The notes: generated by a model from the letters alone, not told the origin. A stretch of 64,000 nt of DNA from Dermacentor variabilis (GCF_050947875.1 NC_134570.1:105611622-105675621), one strand, 5' to 3'; counted from the first letter of the stretch, positions 24,740 to 33,663 are shown. A program made the numbers and translations.

Positions 24740-26763
24740 AATGTAATTTGCATGAAGTTTCTTTAGCTCACTTTCAGCAGATTCGTGAGAATGTTTAGCC
24801 GATTCTAGTGAATTTTTTATGCTGTCTAGACAATATCCTTGCAAGAGAAATTGCGGCTATATATATATCTGGAGTAGGTATTCCTTAAGAAGTCTTGCAG
24901 ATCAACAGCAATTGTGCTGTGAAATGCAGAGTGAGATTCCTATGATCACTCTACTTCATTGCCTGCTAAGTACGAAATGCACAGTAGTAAACATCGCATT
25001 AGAGCTGTGTAGCGACGATGTTTTGCCTACTTTGGTATAACTTAGTCTCCATGAGTAGAGCTGAATTGAAATCTTGCCATGTATTAGAGCCCCAAACAGT
25101 TCGTAGTGTCTAACGAATTGTGAATTTGTCATAGTTGATTGAATGCTGTGGTTCCTGTGTTTTCTGATACATGCTATAGGAATGCAATAGGACACCTTAC
25201 ACAGCTTGTGCGAATACTGTGTACTCAAGTTCGCATCGTCTGAACGATGCTGCACAGTGTCAGGGATACTTTTAGGCTGAATACTGAAACTCTGGCATAG
25301 AAGTTTTATGACCAGAAAGAAAAGCTATCAAGGAACTATGACATTAGCATAAAAAGGTGCACCAGTTTATTATGACAGTGTAAGAAGTATCGAGTGTGTA
25401 GTAGGCTTGGAGAACTTTGGTGACTATAGTTAACTTTGCTGTTAGATCGGCTGTAACTTTTTATAAAAGTGATTTAGTTTTCAAAAGTGTGTGTTAAGGA
25501 TGATCTAAAATATAGTAGATGTAAAAATTTAATAAAGTTAAATGTATGTACTGTTGTTAGGTGCTCTTTTCACGGATATGCACAGAGTAACAGCAGTTTT
25601 TATGTAATAAAAATATCTTATGACCCGAGTAGTTCCCTTTGTCACCAAGAGATGCTGCTGTTGTGGCCCAACATTTGCTGTCACACCGTATAGATGTCCA
25701 CTCATTTCTAAGGGTAGAGCCACATATCATTAACAGAGACACAACTGAAGCGCCAGCTGCCGGTGACAAATTTACCATACTTTTGCGCATATAACCTGCA
25801 CCATGTGCCGCGCTGCCATGAAGCCACAGCTAAAGGCAAAGTTCTCCGGTATTCAGTTTCGTTATCTTCTAAGGAACCCCACCTTCTCCTCGCCCCTGCG
25901 TGTTGAAGCACTCTTCACCCCTCTGTCATGGTCTGCCATTCTCCTCCGCATTATGGGTCGCCATTTTGCATTTAGTTCTTAGCAAATAGCACACACAGCA
26001 CTGGCAAACTTATACGTCACCCACTCCGCGGCGCTTCCTCAATCTGCGCGAAGCTTTTCGCAATACGGCGGTAAGCCAAATCACTGTTCAGATTTTTGGC
26101 TCGGTCGCGTTTGCTTCATCGCCGTTGCCGACGCGAGGGCTTCTCCGTCAACGCTGTTATCTGCTTCCGTGCGAGGGCTAGTTGCTGAGTGATCCGATTC
26201 ACGTCACATATCATGTGACTGATTTGTCCACAGTAATGTCTGGCGCTTGAATCCAGCTTTGTCGGCATCGCTGAAGAATGGGGGGACAGAGCCGCTGGCT
26301 GAAGATACGACGTAAGTCGTGCATCCACGAATGGAGACTGTTTTTGCACAGATTTGAGCAGTGTTGTATGCAATTATACTTTCGCGGATTATACACGGCG
26401 ATACTAGTTCATTTCTTCTTTCCGGGCTGTTGTAATTCGGGGTGCTGGTTATGCTTGATGGCTGGTTATACGCGCCAAAATAAGGTATTAACTTTTTCTG
26501 ACATTTTTATTACTCTTAGCTTTTTCTGCTAATTATGGATCACCCTTTATGGGTACTTAATGATAACAATGTGTGAAAAGTGTGAACAAATGCGTAGTTG
26601 ATGTATGTTCATTTCACTTCTTGTTTCTTTCAGGACACACACTGTTCTTTTTGTGAACGGTGCGGGCAAGGCCGAGTTTATTGAGAAGACTATGAAGGAG
26701 CCTATCGACATCCAGTCTAAAGTAGTGTGGGAGACAAGGACCTTCACCTTCGACATTGCATAA
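5048..26763 (+). CDS. TANGO2: TANGO2 homologue (transport and Golgi organization 2), 7 coding exons
   Basis: Complete gene. Exons: 5048-5189, 6168-6293, 11289-11403, 11501-11574, 15659-15815, 23862-23969, 26634-26763 (852 nt, 283 residues plus stop). TANGO2/NRDE proteins are cytosolic/mitochondrial proteins linked to lipid and haem handling and secretory organisation; the biochemical activity is unsettled. The N-terminus MCLLF with catalytic-type Cys2, an RDEF motif at 25-28, GREGGTW (54-60), an AALLN segment, YYSNL, YAFGNS, the NYGTR-THTVL junction and a C-terminal TRTFTF stretch follow the family order. All introns are GT-AG and every junction keeps frame. Oddity: the family NRDE motif reads NVRDE, so the usual Asn is Val. 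The introns total about 21 kb, swollen by transposons. Confidence 0.93.
5190..6167 (+). other. TANGO2 intron 1
   Basis: A 978-bp GT-AG intron. I recognise no element or nested gene. Confidence 0.85.
6168..6293 (+). CDS. TANGO2: TANGO2 coding exon 2
   Basis: It follows acceptor CTTTCAG and encodes the [19 protein letters not shown] region typical of the family. It is 126 nt (phase kept), with donor GTGAGC. Confidence 0.92.
7737..8135 (-). other. Unidentified 132-codon ORF inside TANGO2 intron 2
   Basis: The ORF opens [18 protein letters not shown] and contains a Thr/Gln-rich run ([12 protein letters not shown]), then Cys-rich text ending SMPPVI. The composition is protein-like rather than repetitive, but I recognise no family. 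A CTTTCAG lies just upstream on the minus strand at about 8150, so an exon or a transposon-gene fragment is possible. No function is proposed. Confidence 0.25.
10555..10760 (+). repeat. Dispersed repeat T, copy 1
   Basis: Shares the ordered motifs TTTCTCGTA, ATTCAAATTAC, GATGCTATCGTGTCTG, GTACTTTACGA and TTTTACTTTGAGAAATT with segments at 33905-34110 and 51230-51440, all in the same orientation. The class is unknown and I see no coding. Confidence 0.65.
11289..11403 (+). CDS. TANGO2: TANGO2 coding exon 3
   Basis: Acceptor TTTGCAG, donor GTAAGT. It encodes a helical segment [12 protein letters not shown] through [12 protein letters not shown], matching the FNGFNLI-type segment of homologues. 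Confidence 0.9.
11501..11574 (+). CDS. TANGO2: TANGO2 coding exon 4
   Basis: A short 74-nt exon after a 97-bp intron. Acceptor GCTGCAG, donor GTGAGG. It encodes [12 protein letters not shown], equivalent to the CYYGNRG segment in vertebrate TANGO2. Confidence 0.9.
11992..12742 (-). mobile_element. TIR DNA transposon with Myb/SANT-like ORF remnant (Harbinger-like)
   Basis: The terminal inverted repeats begin CC(T/C)CTGTCACAT and extend about 36 bp to GTAATGTCATTCACAG on both ends. The flanks show TA on each side. The minus-strand ORF 12294-12151 reads [16 protein letters not shown], then [12 protein letters not shown], the start of a trihelix/Myb-SANT DNA-binding domain as in PIF/Harbinger accessory proteins. 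It is cut off at 47 codons by a stop. No transposase is seen, so it is non-autonomous. The superfamily is uncertain because Harbinger usually has 3-bp target duplications. Confidence 0.7.
12151..12294 (-). pseudogene. Truncated Myb/SANT-like domain
   Basis: The [17 protein letters not shown] segment matches the first helix of Myb-like transposon-encoded domains. The remaining helices are missing. Confidence 0.55.
12917..14132 (-). mobile_element. Internally deleted pogo/Tigger (Tc1/mariner) element
   Basis: The TIR is CAGTCGAACCCGGTTATATC on the left and its near-perfect complement (GATATAGTCGGGTTCGACTG) on the right, flanked by TA at 12915-12916 and 14133-14134. On the minus strand two transposase pieces remain. 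One is an N-terminal Psq/CENPB-type helix-turn-helix ([19 protein letters not shown]-like [10 protein letters not shown]) near 13580-13680. The other is the acidic tail and [15 protein letters not shown]-terminus near 13139-13366. The DDD catalytic core is deleted. Confidence 0.85.
13569..13690 (-). pseudogene. Pogo/Tigger transposase N-terminal HTH remnant
   Basis: It reads [18 protein letters not shown] then [19 protein letters not shown], the characteristic Psq-type helix-turn-helix of Tigger/CENP-B proteins. It is followed directly by frame breaks. Confidence 0.65.
14362..14476. repeat. Palindromic foldback repeat
   Basis: The arms share CCTTG..CTA.GGAA.AGC and AGAAGAGGCACACA with the complementary half, centred near 14420 on ACATTAGTGT. 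Compare the similar-style palindrome at 43328-43449. Confidence 0.7.
15659..15815 (+). CDS. TANGO2: TANGO2 coding exon 5
   Basis: Acceptor TTCTCAG, donor GTGAGG. It encodes [20 protein letters not shown] (family YGLSN...W-K segment) followed by a helical run ending FLDDPTS. Confidence 0.92.
16077..16989. mobile_element. TA-flanked MITE with CCGTATTTACTC termini
   Basis: The left end is CCGTATTTACTCGCATAATG and the right end is its complement with one change (CATTATGTGAGTAAATACGG). TA lies directly outside both ends (16075-16076, 16990-16991). An internal motif TAATGATCGCACCCC recurs near both ends. A 199-codon plus-strand ORF (16312-16911) spans the centre but has low-complexity features and no recognised domain, so I treat it as chance. 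A degenerate second right end lies near 17237-17270. The termini and TA target suggest Tc1/mariner/pogo. Confidence 0.8.
18761..22601. mobile_element. TIR transposon copy A (CAGGGTGT...), interrupted by copy B
   Basis: The left end is CAGGGTGTTTACCAA and the right end TTGGTAGACACCCTG, flanked by ATGAT/ATGGT, a 5-bp target duplication with one mismatch. Subterminal GGAAAA, AATTCTCAGGGA and TCAGGGAAAATTAG motifs mark the left end. CTCAGGAAATTTTGCAAAGG and GGAAAACCTGGAAAA mark the right. The copy is split at 19789 by copy B; its own sequence resumes at 21511 with AATGAACTTGAAAGAAAGC, matching the equivalent point inside copy B. No transposase is recognised, so it is non-autonomous. The superfamily is unclear; a 5-bp duplication is typical of Transib, but the ends do not look like Transib. 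Confidence 0.75.
19790..21505. mobile_element. TIR transposon copy B, nested in copy A
   Basis: A full copy with ends CAGGGTGTCTACCAACC and TTGGTAGACACCCTG, flanked by perfect 5-bp ATTGA repeats (19785-19789, 21506-21510). It aligns along its length with copy A, including GTCCGATTTTCCGGA, GCTTGGAAAGCACGGTGC and GATGCTTCAAATGGTCCGT. The nesting shows the family was active at least twice here. Length 1716 bp. Confidence 0.85.
23274..23525 (-). mobile_element. tRNA-derived SINE (Ruka-like)
   Basis: Read on the minus strand it has a tRNA-like head with an A-box-like TGGCTATGGTGTT and B-box-like GGGATCGAATCCC. A body follows with CCGCATTTCTATGGGGGCG, GTGCACGTTAAAGAACCCCA and CTCATGATCAGGAAGTGGTT, then an AT-rich tail (TTTAATTTAAATTTAA). 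This agrees with the tRNA-related SINE described from Rhipicephalus as Ruka. Fragments recur at 2054-2144 and 33664-33832. Confidence 0.85.
23862..23969 (+). CDS. TANGO2: TANGO2 coding exon 6
   Basis: Acceptor TTTGTAG, donor GTACTA. It encodes a polar segment and then [11 protein letters not shown], aligning with the family Y-GTR-TNT region. Confidence 0.9.
24294..24354. repeat. (AT)n microsatellite, about 61 bp
   Basis: A pure AT dinucleotide run at the end of repeat unit 1. Confidence 0.97.
24647..24737. repeat. (AT)n microsatellite, about 91 bp
   Basis: A pure AT dinucleotide run between repeat unit 2 and the inverted right arm. Confidence 0.97.
26634..26763 (+). CDS. TANGO2: TANGO2 coding exon 7 (terminal)
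   Basis: Acceptor TTTCAG. It encodes [20 protein letters not shown] and then [12 protein letters not shown] with TAA at 26761. This matches the family end (ILVD..G...F.ER, W-TRT-EF). Confidence 0.93.
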
Positions 26764-27010
26764 TTTGTGGATATTTGTTAGGCACAAAATTAGGTCACCA
26801 TTTTTTTCGCTTGGATGTGTTCCAGTGTACGTAGTGATACTTATCGTGTTTTACTTTTTTTAGGTGGAATTGCACACCTTTTTTTAGATATTGCTGAATA
26901 CTCTGGGAGGATATAATATATGTGATGTGTTGTATGTGAAGCCAAGAGGCCTGTGTTTATAAAGATCTTTGCTGTTATGCTGGCAATTAAAGATTTTATA
27001 AATGCATGTT
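26764..27010 (+). terminator. TANGO2 3'UTR with polyadenylation signal
   Basis: The variant signal ATTAAA lies at 26986-26991, about 225 bp after the stop, and is followed by a GT-rich tract. This places the likely cleavage site near 27010. Confidence 0.65.
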
Positions 27011-29198
27011 GTTGAACTGGACGTGATCAGGCCTTTATTTTTATTTTTTACACACGCTGTTTCTTTTTTAACTACAAAAAGTTTAAAATCGGGGCAATAT
27101 AAATCTTGGTGACTTGGTTGTTACCATTTGAGTGTACAGATTGGCACTCTAGACAATAATTTGCACGGTTATGTGTGTAATTTATAAAATTCCGTTAACT
27201 TTTTATTTATTGCATGTAGCTGGTTAATGTAAATTAGTAATGTGGAGCCTATCCTTGATATTATCTAGCTGAGTGAAAAATTTTTCGTTACACAAGCTCC
27301 TGTTGGACCTGTGGGAACAAGTATGTCTCCCTGAGAGGTGGAGCCAAAGGCACTCGGTTTTCCTATATTACCACATGCCTCTCACCTAAGGACTGGTGAT
27401 GAGCACTGTTGTGGGTCCTTGAGCTCTGACTGACGAGTCAAATGCGCTGGCTATTTCCAGCGTGATCACTTGTGCACTTGTTGAGCATGCATGCCACTGT
27501 TCGTCTACACAGCCAGCTGTTCAACCACTCGACCAGTGTGATTCACATTGCACGGTTCAATATTATTACTAATCAAAAGTATTTCATCATGGGTGGAAGC
27601 CGCCTCCAAGGAATTGGGTAGTCTCACAATGTGTCTGCAGGGATCAATTAGAATGCTTGTCAAAGTAAATGGCAGAACTTATTTCGTAACATAACGGTAT
27701 ACCGTGCTGTTACGATCATTGTGTATGTTTCTTAACTAGTTGTGGCTGCTAAACTGCAGCCTAAAATTGCAGTGAAAATTTTGCTGTAACAGCAAATTTG
27801 TGAAAGTTTTGGCGGTGCACAACTGATCTTTGAGGCTGATTGTAGGTTCGAACGCGCACACACATCGCGCCGGGTGCTCTGTGTGCCTCAATGCCAGCAG
27901 AAACTCTGAACATGCCGACAAATCACTTCAGTATGTCTCGCAGAACTGTTCTAATGCATAAAAGGCCAAGTGATACTAATTAGACAGCTGCGAGCGCAGC
28001 AGCAACCACCAGAAACTTCCATCATGCGTATAGGCTTCGTGCGCAGATATGGTTGTGTCAGTGCTTCCGAACGCGGCAGTGCCACAGTGACCTGGTCAAG
28101 TACATTCCCTATGTTCCTTCCTGGTGCATGGACGTGCGTTGCAGCCGTCGCCATCTGATAAGCTTTTCAGACCTGAGAGAAAGGCAGCCAAGGTAAACTC
28201 GTATAAACAGTTTACACCAAGTATTTTAAGGTGATGAAAGACTTTTTCAAGACAGAAAACTTAAAACTATAATTTCCGAGGAGAAAATGGCTGCGCCAAT
28301 TTGGATACATCAGGCTTAAGGCGAGTGAAAATTGGAAAGCAGTTTCTGCTTACATGGAAAAAAAGAACGGGCTGCATGTAGTGCATCTAACGCAGGTTTT
28401 TCCGCTGTAACCTTGGTTTCGGCATTTTATCAGAGTCTTCAGGGCACTTGCTCAGGAAAATGTCCATGCATGTCAAACTGGACCTCATTGGGTGGTATTA
28501 AAGTCACCTTTGTGTGCTTGGGAGACTGCAACAGGCTTATCGGTGTCATCTTCTAGCTCTCTACTGCATTTTCGCCCTTGTGGTGTTTCTTTGACATGTG
28601 CGTCAATGGGTGTTTCTGCAATTTAGTTCTTAAACTCAAATTGGTTGAGTGTGTCATTTGCTACAATATCCGTGCACTTGCCGTCCTTCAAGTTCTCGAT
28701 GTACAAGTTTGTGACACCTAGATAGAGAAAGTGGGCAAAGCCATTAGTGGTCCACTTCTTTGTACGGATTTCTGTCCTGTAATGGTACACATACCTGTCC
28801 GCAAGATGTTTACCTCTCCATCTTCATTTAATACGCTTTTATGCAGCGTGGCTGTCAAATATTTACTTCATTTTTCTCTTTTCACCGCCTGCTACATCTC
28901 CCTTCTGGGGTAATGTCAGAAGCTCTTGAAAGAGTGATGGCCGATGTTCGATACTTGCACTTTGTGACACACGTGTGTCACAAAGTGGAATGTGACGAAT
29001 GTGTGTCCACTTTACCACACATTTCCCCATCGATGTAGACAAGGGAGCACGATTCACTTTGTTTCATATCCTATTCGTTGGGAATTTCTGATGCTGTTCC
29101 TCCAGTCAAATTTGCCAATATTGTGCCGGCAAGATGTACATCTTCCCGAGGAGAAATTTTGCTACCTCCACGCCTGCAAAAATGCAGTCGGTATAAAC
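27011..29198. other. Intergenic, no recognised gene
   Basis: Downstream of TANGO2. Minus-strand text near 28560-28800 and 28860-29290 reads like degenerate coding sequence (for example WTTNGFAHFLYLGVTNLYIE) but carries several stops and no domain I recognise. It may be a decayed transposon gene interrupted by the solo LTR. CTTTGTGACACACGTGTGTCACAAAG at about 28960 is a perfect 26-bp palindrome. Confidence 0.4.
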
Positions 29199-29787
29199 TG
29201 TGGGGTCTCTCACACCCGTACTCTTGGGACAAAGGAACGACAACACAGTAGTGCAAACAATCACAAGGGGCATTTATTGCACCTTTCATAGATCAGTGCC
29301 TGCTAGCCGAGTTGCTATCCACAAAACATGCCGATGGGCGCGCGACAAATCTAGAAGTCTGACTCGCCGCGACCGGAAGCGAGCGAATATGTTCGCCCCA
29401 TGCTGGATCCCAACGCCTGGTCCTTCGCGTGTATGGTCACGCGAATCGTGGCGCGTTCGAAGGCGGCCACGCGAGGCGGTCTCGCAGAAGCATCGGTCGC
29501 CGCGCGCCGACCCGCCGGGGAAGAGGGTCGCTGCACGTGCGGCACGGCACGTCGTTCCGCTTGCTGTCTCGAACCCCCACAGAGAGCAAGCGCCTTCCTT
29601 TCGGCGCCCAAGTAACCTCGCCTGTCGGCGGCGTTAGCAGCGCAACACTCGCGCCACCTCTCGCACTGCGCTTCAACCACATCGACCGCCGCTGACGTCA
29701 CGCAGGCCACGCGGCGAAGTGGGATTACAGGAGACGCGCTATGCGGGAAAAACATCAGGGGACGCGCGAGAGTCGCGCATCCCCACA
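29199..29787 (-). mobile_element. Solo LTR (minus orientation)
   Basis: It is bounded by TGTGGGG...CCCCACA (TG...CA rule on both strands) with a 4-bp flanking repeat AAAC (29195-29198 and 29788-29791). Read on the minus strand the sequence is GC-rich, with a polyadenylation signal GCAATAAATG near 29275. No internal retrotransposon sequence adjoins it, so it is a solo LTR left by LTR-LTR recombination. The clade is unknown. Confidence 0.8.
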
Positions 29788-30253
29788 AAACGTGGACGGG
29801 CTGCTCAGTCAGCACTATTTCCAGAAGGTGCTTCATAACTTCACTTTCAAGGCCAAGTTTATTTGTGTTGCCTTCATGAGCAGTTCCTTTATCTGTGTAG
29901 ATGGTGGACTAGTGCTTAGTGCTTGAGTTCATCATCTTCACAGATGGACAAGACGAACGTTTTTGTGTCGAACAGAATTTGGTGCACTTGGTACATACTG
30001 TCGAGCAGGACATTGTCCGCCGAATGGGTACTGATGGCCAAGTACTGTGGCTTCATGTGCACTTGGTTTGCGTTGAAGCGAGAGGCAGCCGAAGGTCAAT
30101 TTGCTCCTGTTGCTGCCGCACTTTCTCACTCCAGCGCTTTGACAGCGAGTATGCACAGTCATCGAGGGAGAAGTGTTCAAGTTTGCTTGTGCGTGTGTGG
30201 CGCCATGCTTGCGAACTTAGTAAGCGAATGTTTACAATACGGGTGATAAAACT
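29788..30253. repeat. Intergenic with dispersed repeat V, copy 1 (about 30065-30245)
   Basis: Shares GCGTTGAAGCGAGAG, AGGTCAATTTGCT..TGCTGC, TCATCGAG.GAGA.GTGTT and TAAGCGAATGTTTACAA with 43140-43490 in the same order. The first ~270 bp shows nothing recognisable. Confidence 0.6.
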
Positions 30254-31315
30254 ACACGGTGTCTACCAAGTTGACATTCCCTAATAACCATGAGTTTTCC
30301 AGGTTTTCGCCGAGTGCCTTCGCAAAATTTCCTGAGGGATACAGAACTTTGTTATATGTCAGGACGGGCTGACACCATGTCGCCTGATGGTGTCACTCTC
30401 TAGTAAGCACAATAAAAAATAAAAAATGACCTAATCCAGTTTGAATAGTAAGGAGTAGGGCAAATTTCATTCAAAAAGAAACCGGAAGGGAGGGGTTAGC
30501 AAAATGGCACAGCAAAAAAAAAAAGGTAAAACCCATTGTCGAACATTCCCCAAATACGAACAAAAACGAGATGCATACAGAAGCAAATAATTTCGAAGGT
30601 GAGCAATTTCTATCAACGGATAGCAAGCTCATTGGCGCCCGAACTTTGTCACAGGTGCGATTCTCTCTCACAGCTGGTGCGTCAACCTCAACTGTCCTGA
30701 CATACTCTCGCAGCTAGTGCACAATGCCTCGGTGCTGCGTTTTACTGCTTTAAAGAGCTTACTTTGGTTTGTATTAGGGGCATCTGCATCTCGACGTCAC
30801 CCAACACTTCAAAGAAGCGGCAGCGTGCTTTCTTTTCCGTTCATTCCTTAGTGCGTAGGTCCCTCCTGTTATCGTCGTCCTTCCGACGCGCATTCGCCCC
30901 ACGGGCCATTTGAAGCATCCTCTTGGTCAGTTGTACAGTCATCGTCCAATATTTCGGACTCCCAAGGGGACACGAAAACGATGTGACTGCGGTGAGTTCA
31001 GTACTCACCGCAGGCACATCCGAAAAGGCTCTGAAGGCCTGCCACTACACTTATTAGGCATAGTGGTGCTCGTACTGCGACTGGAGATGGGTGCACGCGT
31101 GTGTAATGAAGGAATACACACTGTTTCCCGTGACAATTGCCTCTTCGCACGCTTGTTATGCTTCACCACTTCACATTTCTGTATTGAGGCGAAGTTGACT
31201 TTCGGGAACCGGAATAATGCAACGCGTCGTGCTTTCCGAGCTTCGAAGCCATTCGCGTGAACCACAAAGGCGTAGTCGGTGCCATTGCTGACAGCGGCGA
31301 ATTCGTTCAATGAAA

Positions 31316-32193
31316 AAATTACCGACGATTACGTTACTTCCTAATGCGAAATTTGAGCGCAGCAAATAAGCTGTTTCACCTTTTGGATAGATTGAGGCAA
31401 AGAAATCGAGCAACACATGTATGCGCTATCACAGAATTTTTTTTTTTATTTTTCACACGTATTCCTTTAACAAAGACTCCACTAACAGTTCTTGACAGTC
31501 ATGAAGGAAGCTTTGTGGTCGGAGAAATAGATTGATATATGTTCGACTTGGTACACCAATGCTTGATTCTCAAAGACGAGATCTATACAAGTGCCTCGCG
31601 AGGTTGTCACAGCCGTGGGGGAAGCAGAGGCTAAGCGCCGCCGCCGAGAAGACCCTGCCGTTCGCGCCGCCGAAGCGGAGGCTCATTGCCGCCGTCGAGA
31701 GCAACCAGCAGTAAGCGAGGCTGAAGCAGAAGCTCATCGCCGCCGCCGAGAAGACCCTGCAGTTCGCGCCGCCGAAGCGGAGGCTCATCGCCGCCGTCGA
31801 GAGCAACCAGCAGTAAGCGGAAGCGGAGGGGGGGGGGCGTGTACACCCAGCGGCAAACGATGGGGGCAGAAGCGCGCGCAGCAAGCGGACAACACGATAA
31901 AGGGAGGAGGGAAGAGATAGCAGCGACTGACTGATGCCTTTGACTGATACTCTTTCTGCATGGCGGCGACGGTGTTCTATGCAGTCACGTTATCTTGACT
32001 CTCTAGCGGCGTCAGCGGCATCCAGCGGTATCAGTCGGTCGCTGCTAGCGCTGGGGGGATGAAAGGGGGGCGGAGCTGGTTACGAGGCCGACGACGACGC
32101 CGACGACGACGCGAAACCCAGGAACGGACGCCAAAGAGCTGCGCTCTAAAACACTGCACACAGCGGCAAAAAGCTAAATAGCGAAGGTCAAAG
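31316..32193. mobile_element. Insert in copy C carrying an Arg/Ala-rich tandem repeat
   Basis: Copy C sequence breaks after TTCAATGAAAAAA and resumes at the AAAGCTAAATAGCGAAGG segment. The insert edges carry imperfectly inverted TTTGAGCGCAGC / GCTGCGCTCTAAAA. Toward the right lies a (GACGACGCC) run. Element class is not recognised. Confidence 0.5.
31591..31920 (+). other. ORF with four 17-residue Arg-rich repeats
   Basis: A 109-codon open frame. Residues ~10-78 are four tandem 17-residue units of the form AEAEAxRRRREDPAVRA / AEAEAHRRRREQPAVSE, alternating DP and QP types. At DNA level this is a 51-bp unit in a 102-bp higher-order repeat. The style resembles the STPR-type peptide repeats (RRxxxPEVRAxxAEA) known from arthropod DNA-binding proteins, where the unit is 23 residues. 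The N-terminal Met is arbitrary, and the ORF ends in a low-complexity Gly-rich tail. It may be the remnant of a transposon-carried gene. Confidence 0.4.
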
Positions 32194-32430
32194 CAGCTAG
32201 GCTTAGCGTTGCCGCGGTGGTGGCTACGGCTGCCAGCGGATGTGCTAGCGAGCAGCGTTTTTAGATCTTTGCTAGCGAGAGCGCCGTTCGAGGCGGCGAG
32301 GTAATCAAAATGGCGCAGGTGGTGGCTGTGATTAACGCGATTACGGACGCGGTCACGGCAAGAAGTTCGGAAAATAAGATGGCCAAGGGTTCTTGCACCC
32401 GAAATTTCAGACGTTCTTATACATAGGCTG

Positions 32431-33023
32431 GGGGTAAAACGATTGTGCTCTTACAGAGCATCTGGCTGTTCTGCTGGGTACCAATCGAATGTTAAGATTC
32501 GATCCCAAAATCGCACTTATTGCTTTTTTTTGTTCATAAGTCTGAAATAATGCCGCACTGCTTTGCTATCCGCGAGGAAGTTAGATTCGTGTGTGCTGTA
32601 AGAGTTGGGGTCGGGCATGTAGGTGTAGCTGGCTCATGCCGTCGTCCGATCGACTCATCTACGCCACGGACGTTTGTGGAAGGTAGGAACCTGTTCTCCT
32701 TGAGAACGAGGAGCACGGGATTTATTTACAATATCTACATGAAAGGTAGAGAACGGTAAATTTCATCATTCTAGCATGACTGAAAACAAAGCACACCGAA
32801 AAGCCGAAAACGGCTGCTTAAAACCCCCTCTATAATCCCTAGATCCCTAGGTTATGGAAACTGCCGTCCAACCTTCGTCCAATCGGAGCGTTCAAAGTCG
32901 TTGAACCCTTCGAGGGTTCGAGCCTTCGAGGGTTCACTCACTCACTCACTCCCGCGCTTTTGTTTCACTGAACCCATGCACTGAACACACCGCCTCGTAG
33001 ACAGGGGTTGTCACGCTTACGGG
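32431..33023. other. No gene recognised
   Basis: Contains a reverse AATAAA (TTTATTTA near 32721), a CACTCACTCACTCACTC run (about 32935-32952) and a CTTCGAGGGTTCGAGCCTTCGAGGGTTC direct repeat just before it. It may be decayed LTR sequence on the minus strand, but no clear ends were found. Confidence 0.35.
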
Positions 33024-33225
33024 ACATTCATTTGAGGGATCGCCAGCCCTTTGTTTGCAGGCGCAAGTAAAAGTGAGAGCGACAGAGAAAATCTGGGGGC
33101 CTTTGCTCCTTGAATATTCGACTCTGCCTAGGCACTACTGAGGAGGTTTCTTAGCGCGAGTTGTAGGCGGGCTTGTCCCTAGGCGTGCCGACATTGCGGA
33201 GTTGGGGCACAAACGGCTGGCACGT
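33024..33225 (+). repeat. Repeat family R, partial copy 1
   Basis: It starts CATTCATTTGAGGGATCGCC and shares GAGAAAATCTGGGGGC, TTTGCTCCTTGAAT and TTGTCCCTAGGCGTGCCG with the long arms at 37225-38622 and 49442-51135. It is the left-end portion only. Confidence 0.65.
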
Positions 33226-33663
33226 CTGGGTTCCTGAGTTGACTCCGCAATTAGCCGCCGCGCCTGTCAAATGACCGTGGCGAATTACCTCAGTCCGTGG
33301 GGGAACCCTGTATCACCCTTTTCCAGGAGTTTTCTTGCTTCATTTGGTCCGTGAAGGTGACAGCGCACCAGCTAACAATACTCGGTACACCATACGTGTC
33401 TCGCCTTACTGGCGCCGTAGGCTGTCCGAAGGGGGCGCATTGTTTGCTTCGCGAAGCGATTCGTCGCAGCGAGGCCGGAGCTAGAGGCCGGAAGGTCACA
33501 TATACCCCCGCTGGGTGATCGTAACAGTGCCCAATGGCCTCACGTGGGGCTTCGCGCTTGCTTTACATTTTGTCGCATGCACACTGAGATAAGGCCCGTA
33601 AAACATTTTGGCTCTCCACATTGACCTTATAAGCATCACGCAACAAACAGGTCACGAAATTTC
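33226..33663. other. No feature recognised
   Basis: A moderately GC-rich intergenic stretch. Both-strand reading shows only short shadow frames. Confidence 0.4.

Larger units (their letters stand above)
24021..24854. mobile_element. Foldback/MITE with about 115-bp inverted arms and AT arrays
   Basis: The left outer arm (CTTGCAACGATA, TCTAGACAGCATAAAAAATT, CACTAGAATTGGCTAAACAT) is repeated inverted at the right end (24738-24854). Between the ends a unit of about 270 bp (GAGCTAAAGAAA, ATGCAAATTTCACTCCGT, GCGAAGATGT, TTTCTTTAATTCA, AAGTACAAGTAA) occurs twice in direct orientation (24024-24293 and 24355-24646). Each copy ends in an AT microsatellite. Confidence 0.75.
23970..26633 (+). other. TANGO2 intron 6
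   Basis: Contains an AT-array-bearing foldback (24021-24854). From about 25915 to 26400 a GC-richer patch resembles dispersed-element sequence (ATGTCTGGCGCTTGAATCC, minus-strand ORF text [21 protein letters not shown]), but I cannot classify it. Nothing else is recognised. Confidence 0.75.
30254..32430 (-). mobile_element. TIR transposon copy C (truncated, inverted relative to A/B)
   Basis: It begins with the family end ACGGTGTCTACCAAGTTGACA and continues as the complement of the copy A/B right half (CTTCGCAAAATTTCCTGAG, CATCTCGACGTCACCCAACA). At 32195-32430 it matches their left interior (GGTAATCAAAATGGCGCAG, CCGAAATTTCAGACGTTCT). The extreme left terminus is missing. A ~870-bp foreign insert occupies about 31316-32193. 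Confidence 0.7.

Noticed and set aside
24299..24740. Origin or centromere-like AT-rich DNA
   Set aside because: The AT content is pure dinucleotide repeat inside a foldback element; nothing else supports such a role.
29200..29836. Several overlapping GC-rich ORFs of 60-160 codons
   Set aside because: They lie inside the solo LTR and reflect its GC content; no domain is readable.
32597..33026. A second solo LTR on the minus strand
   Set aside because: TGT...ACA limits and a reverse AATAAA can be found, but there is no target duplication, and the right edge coincides with the start of repeat family R.
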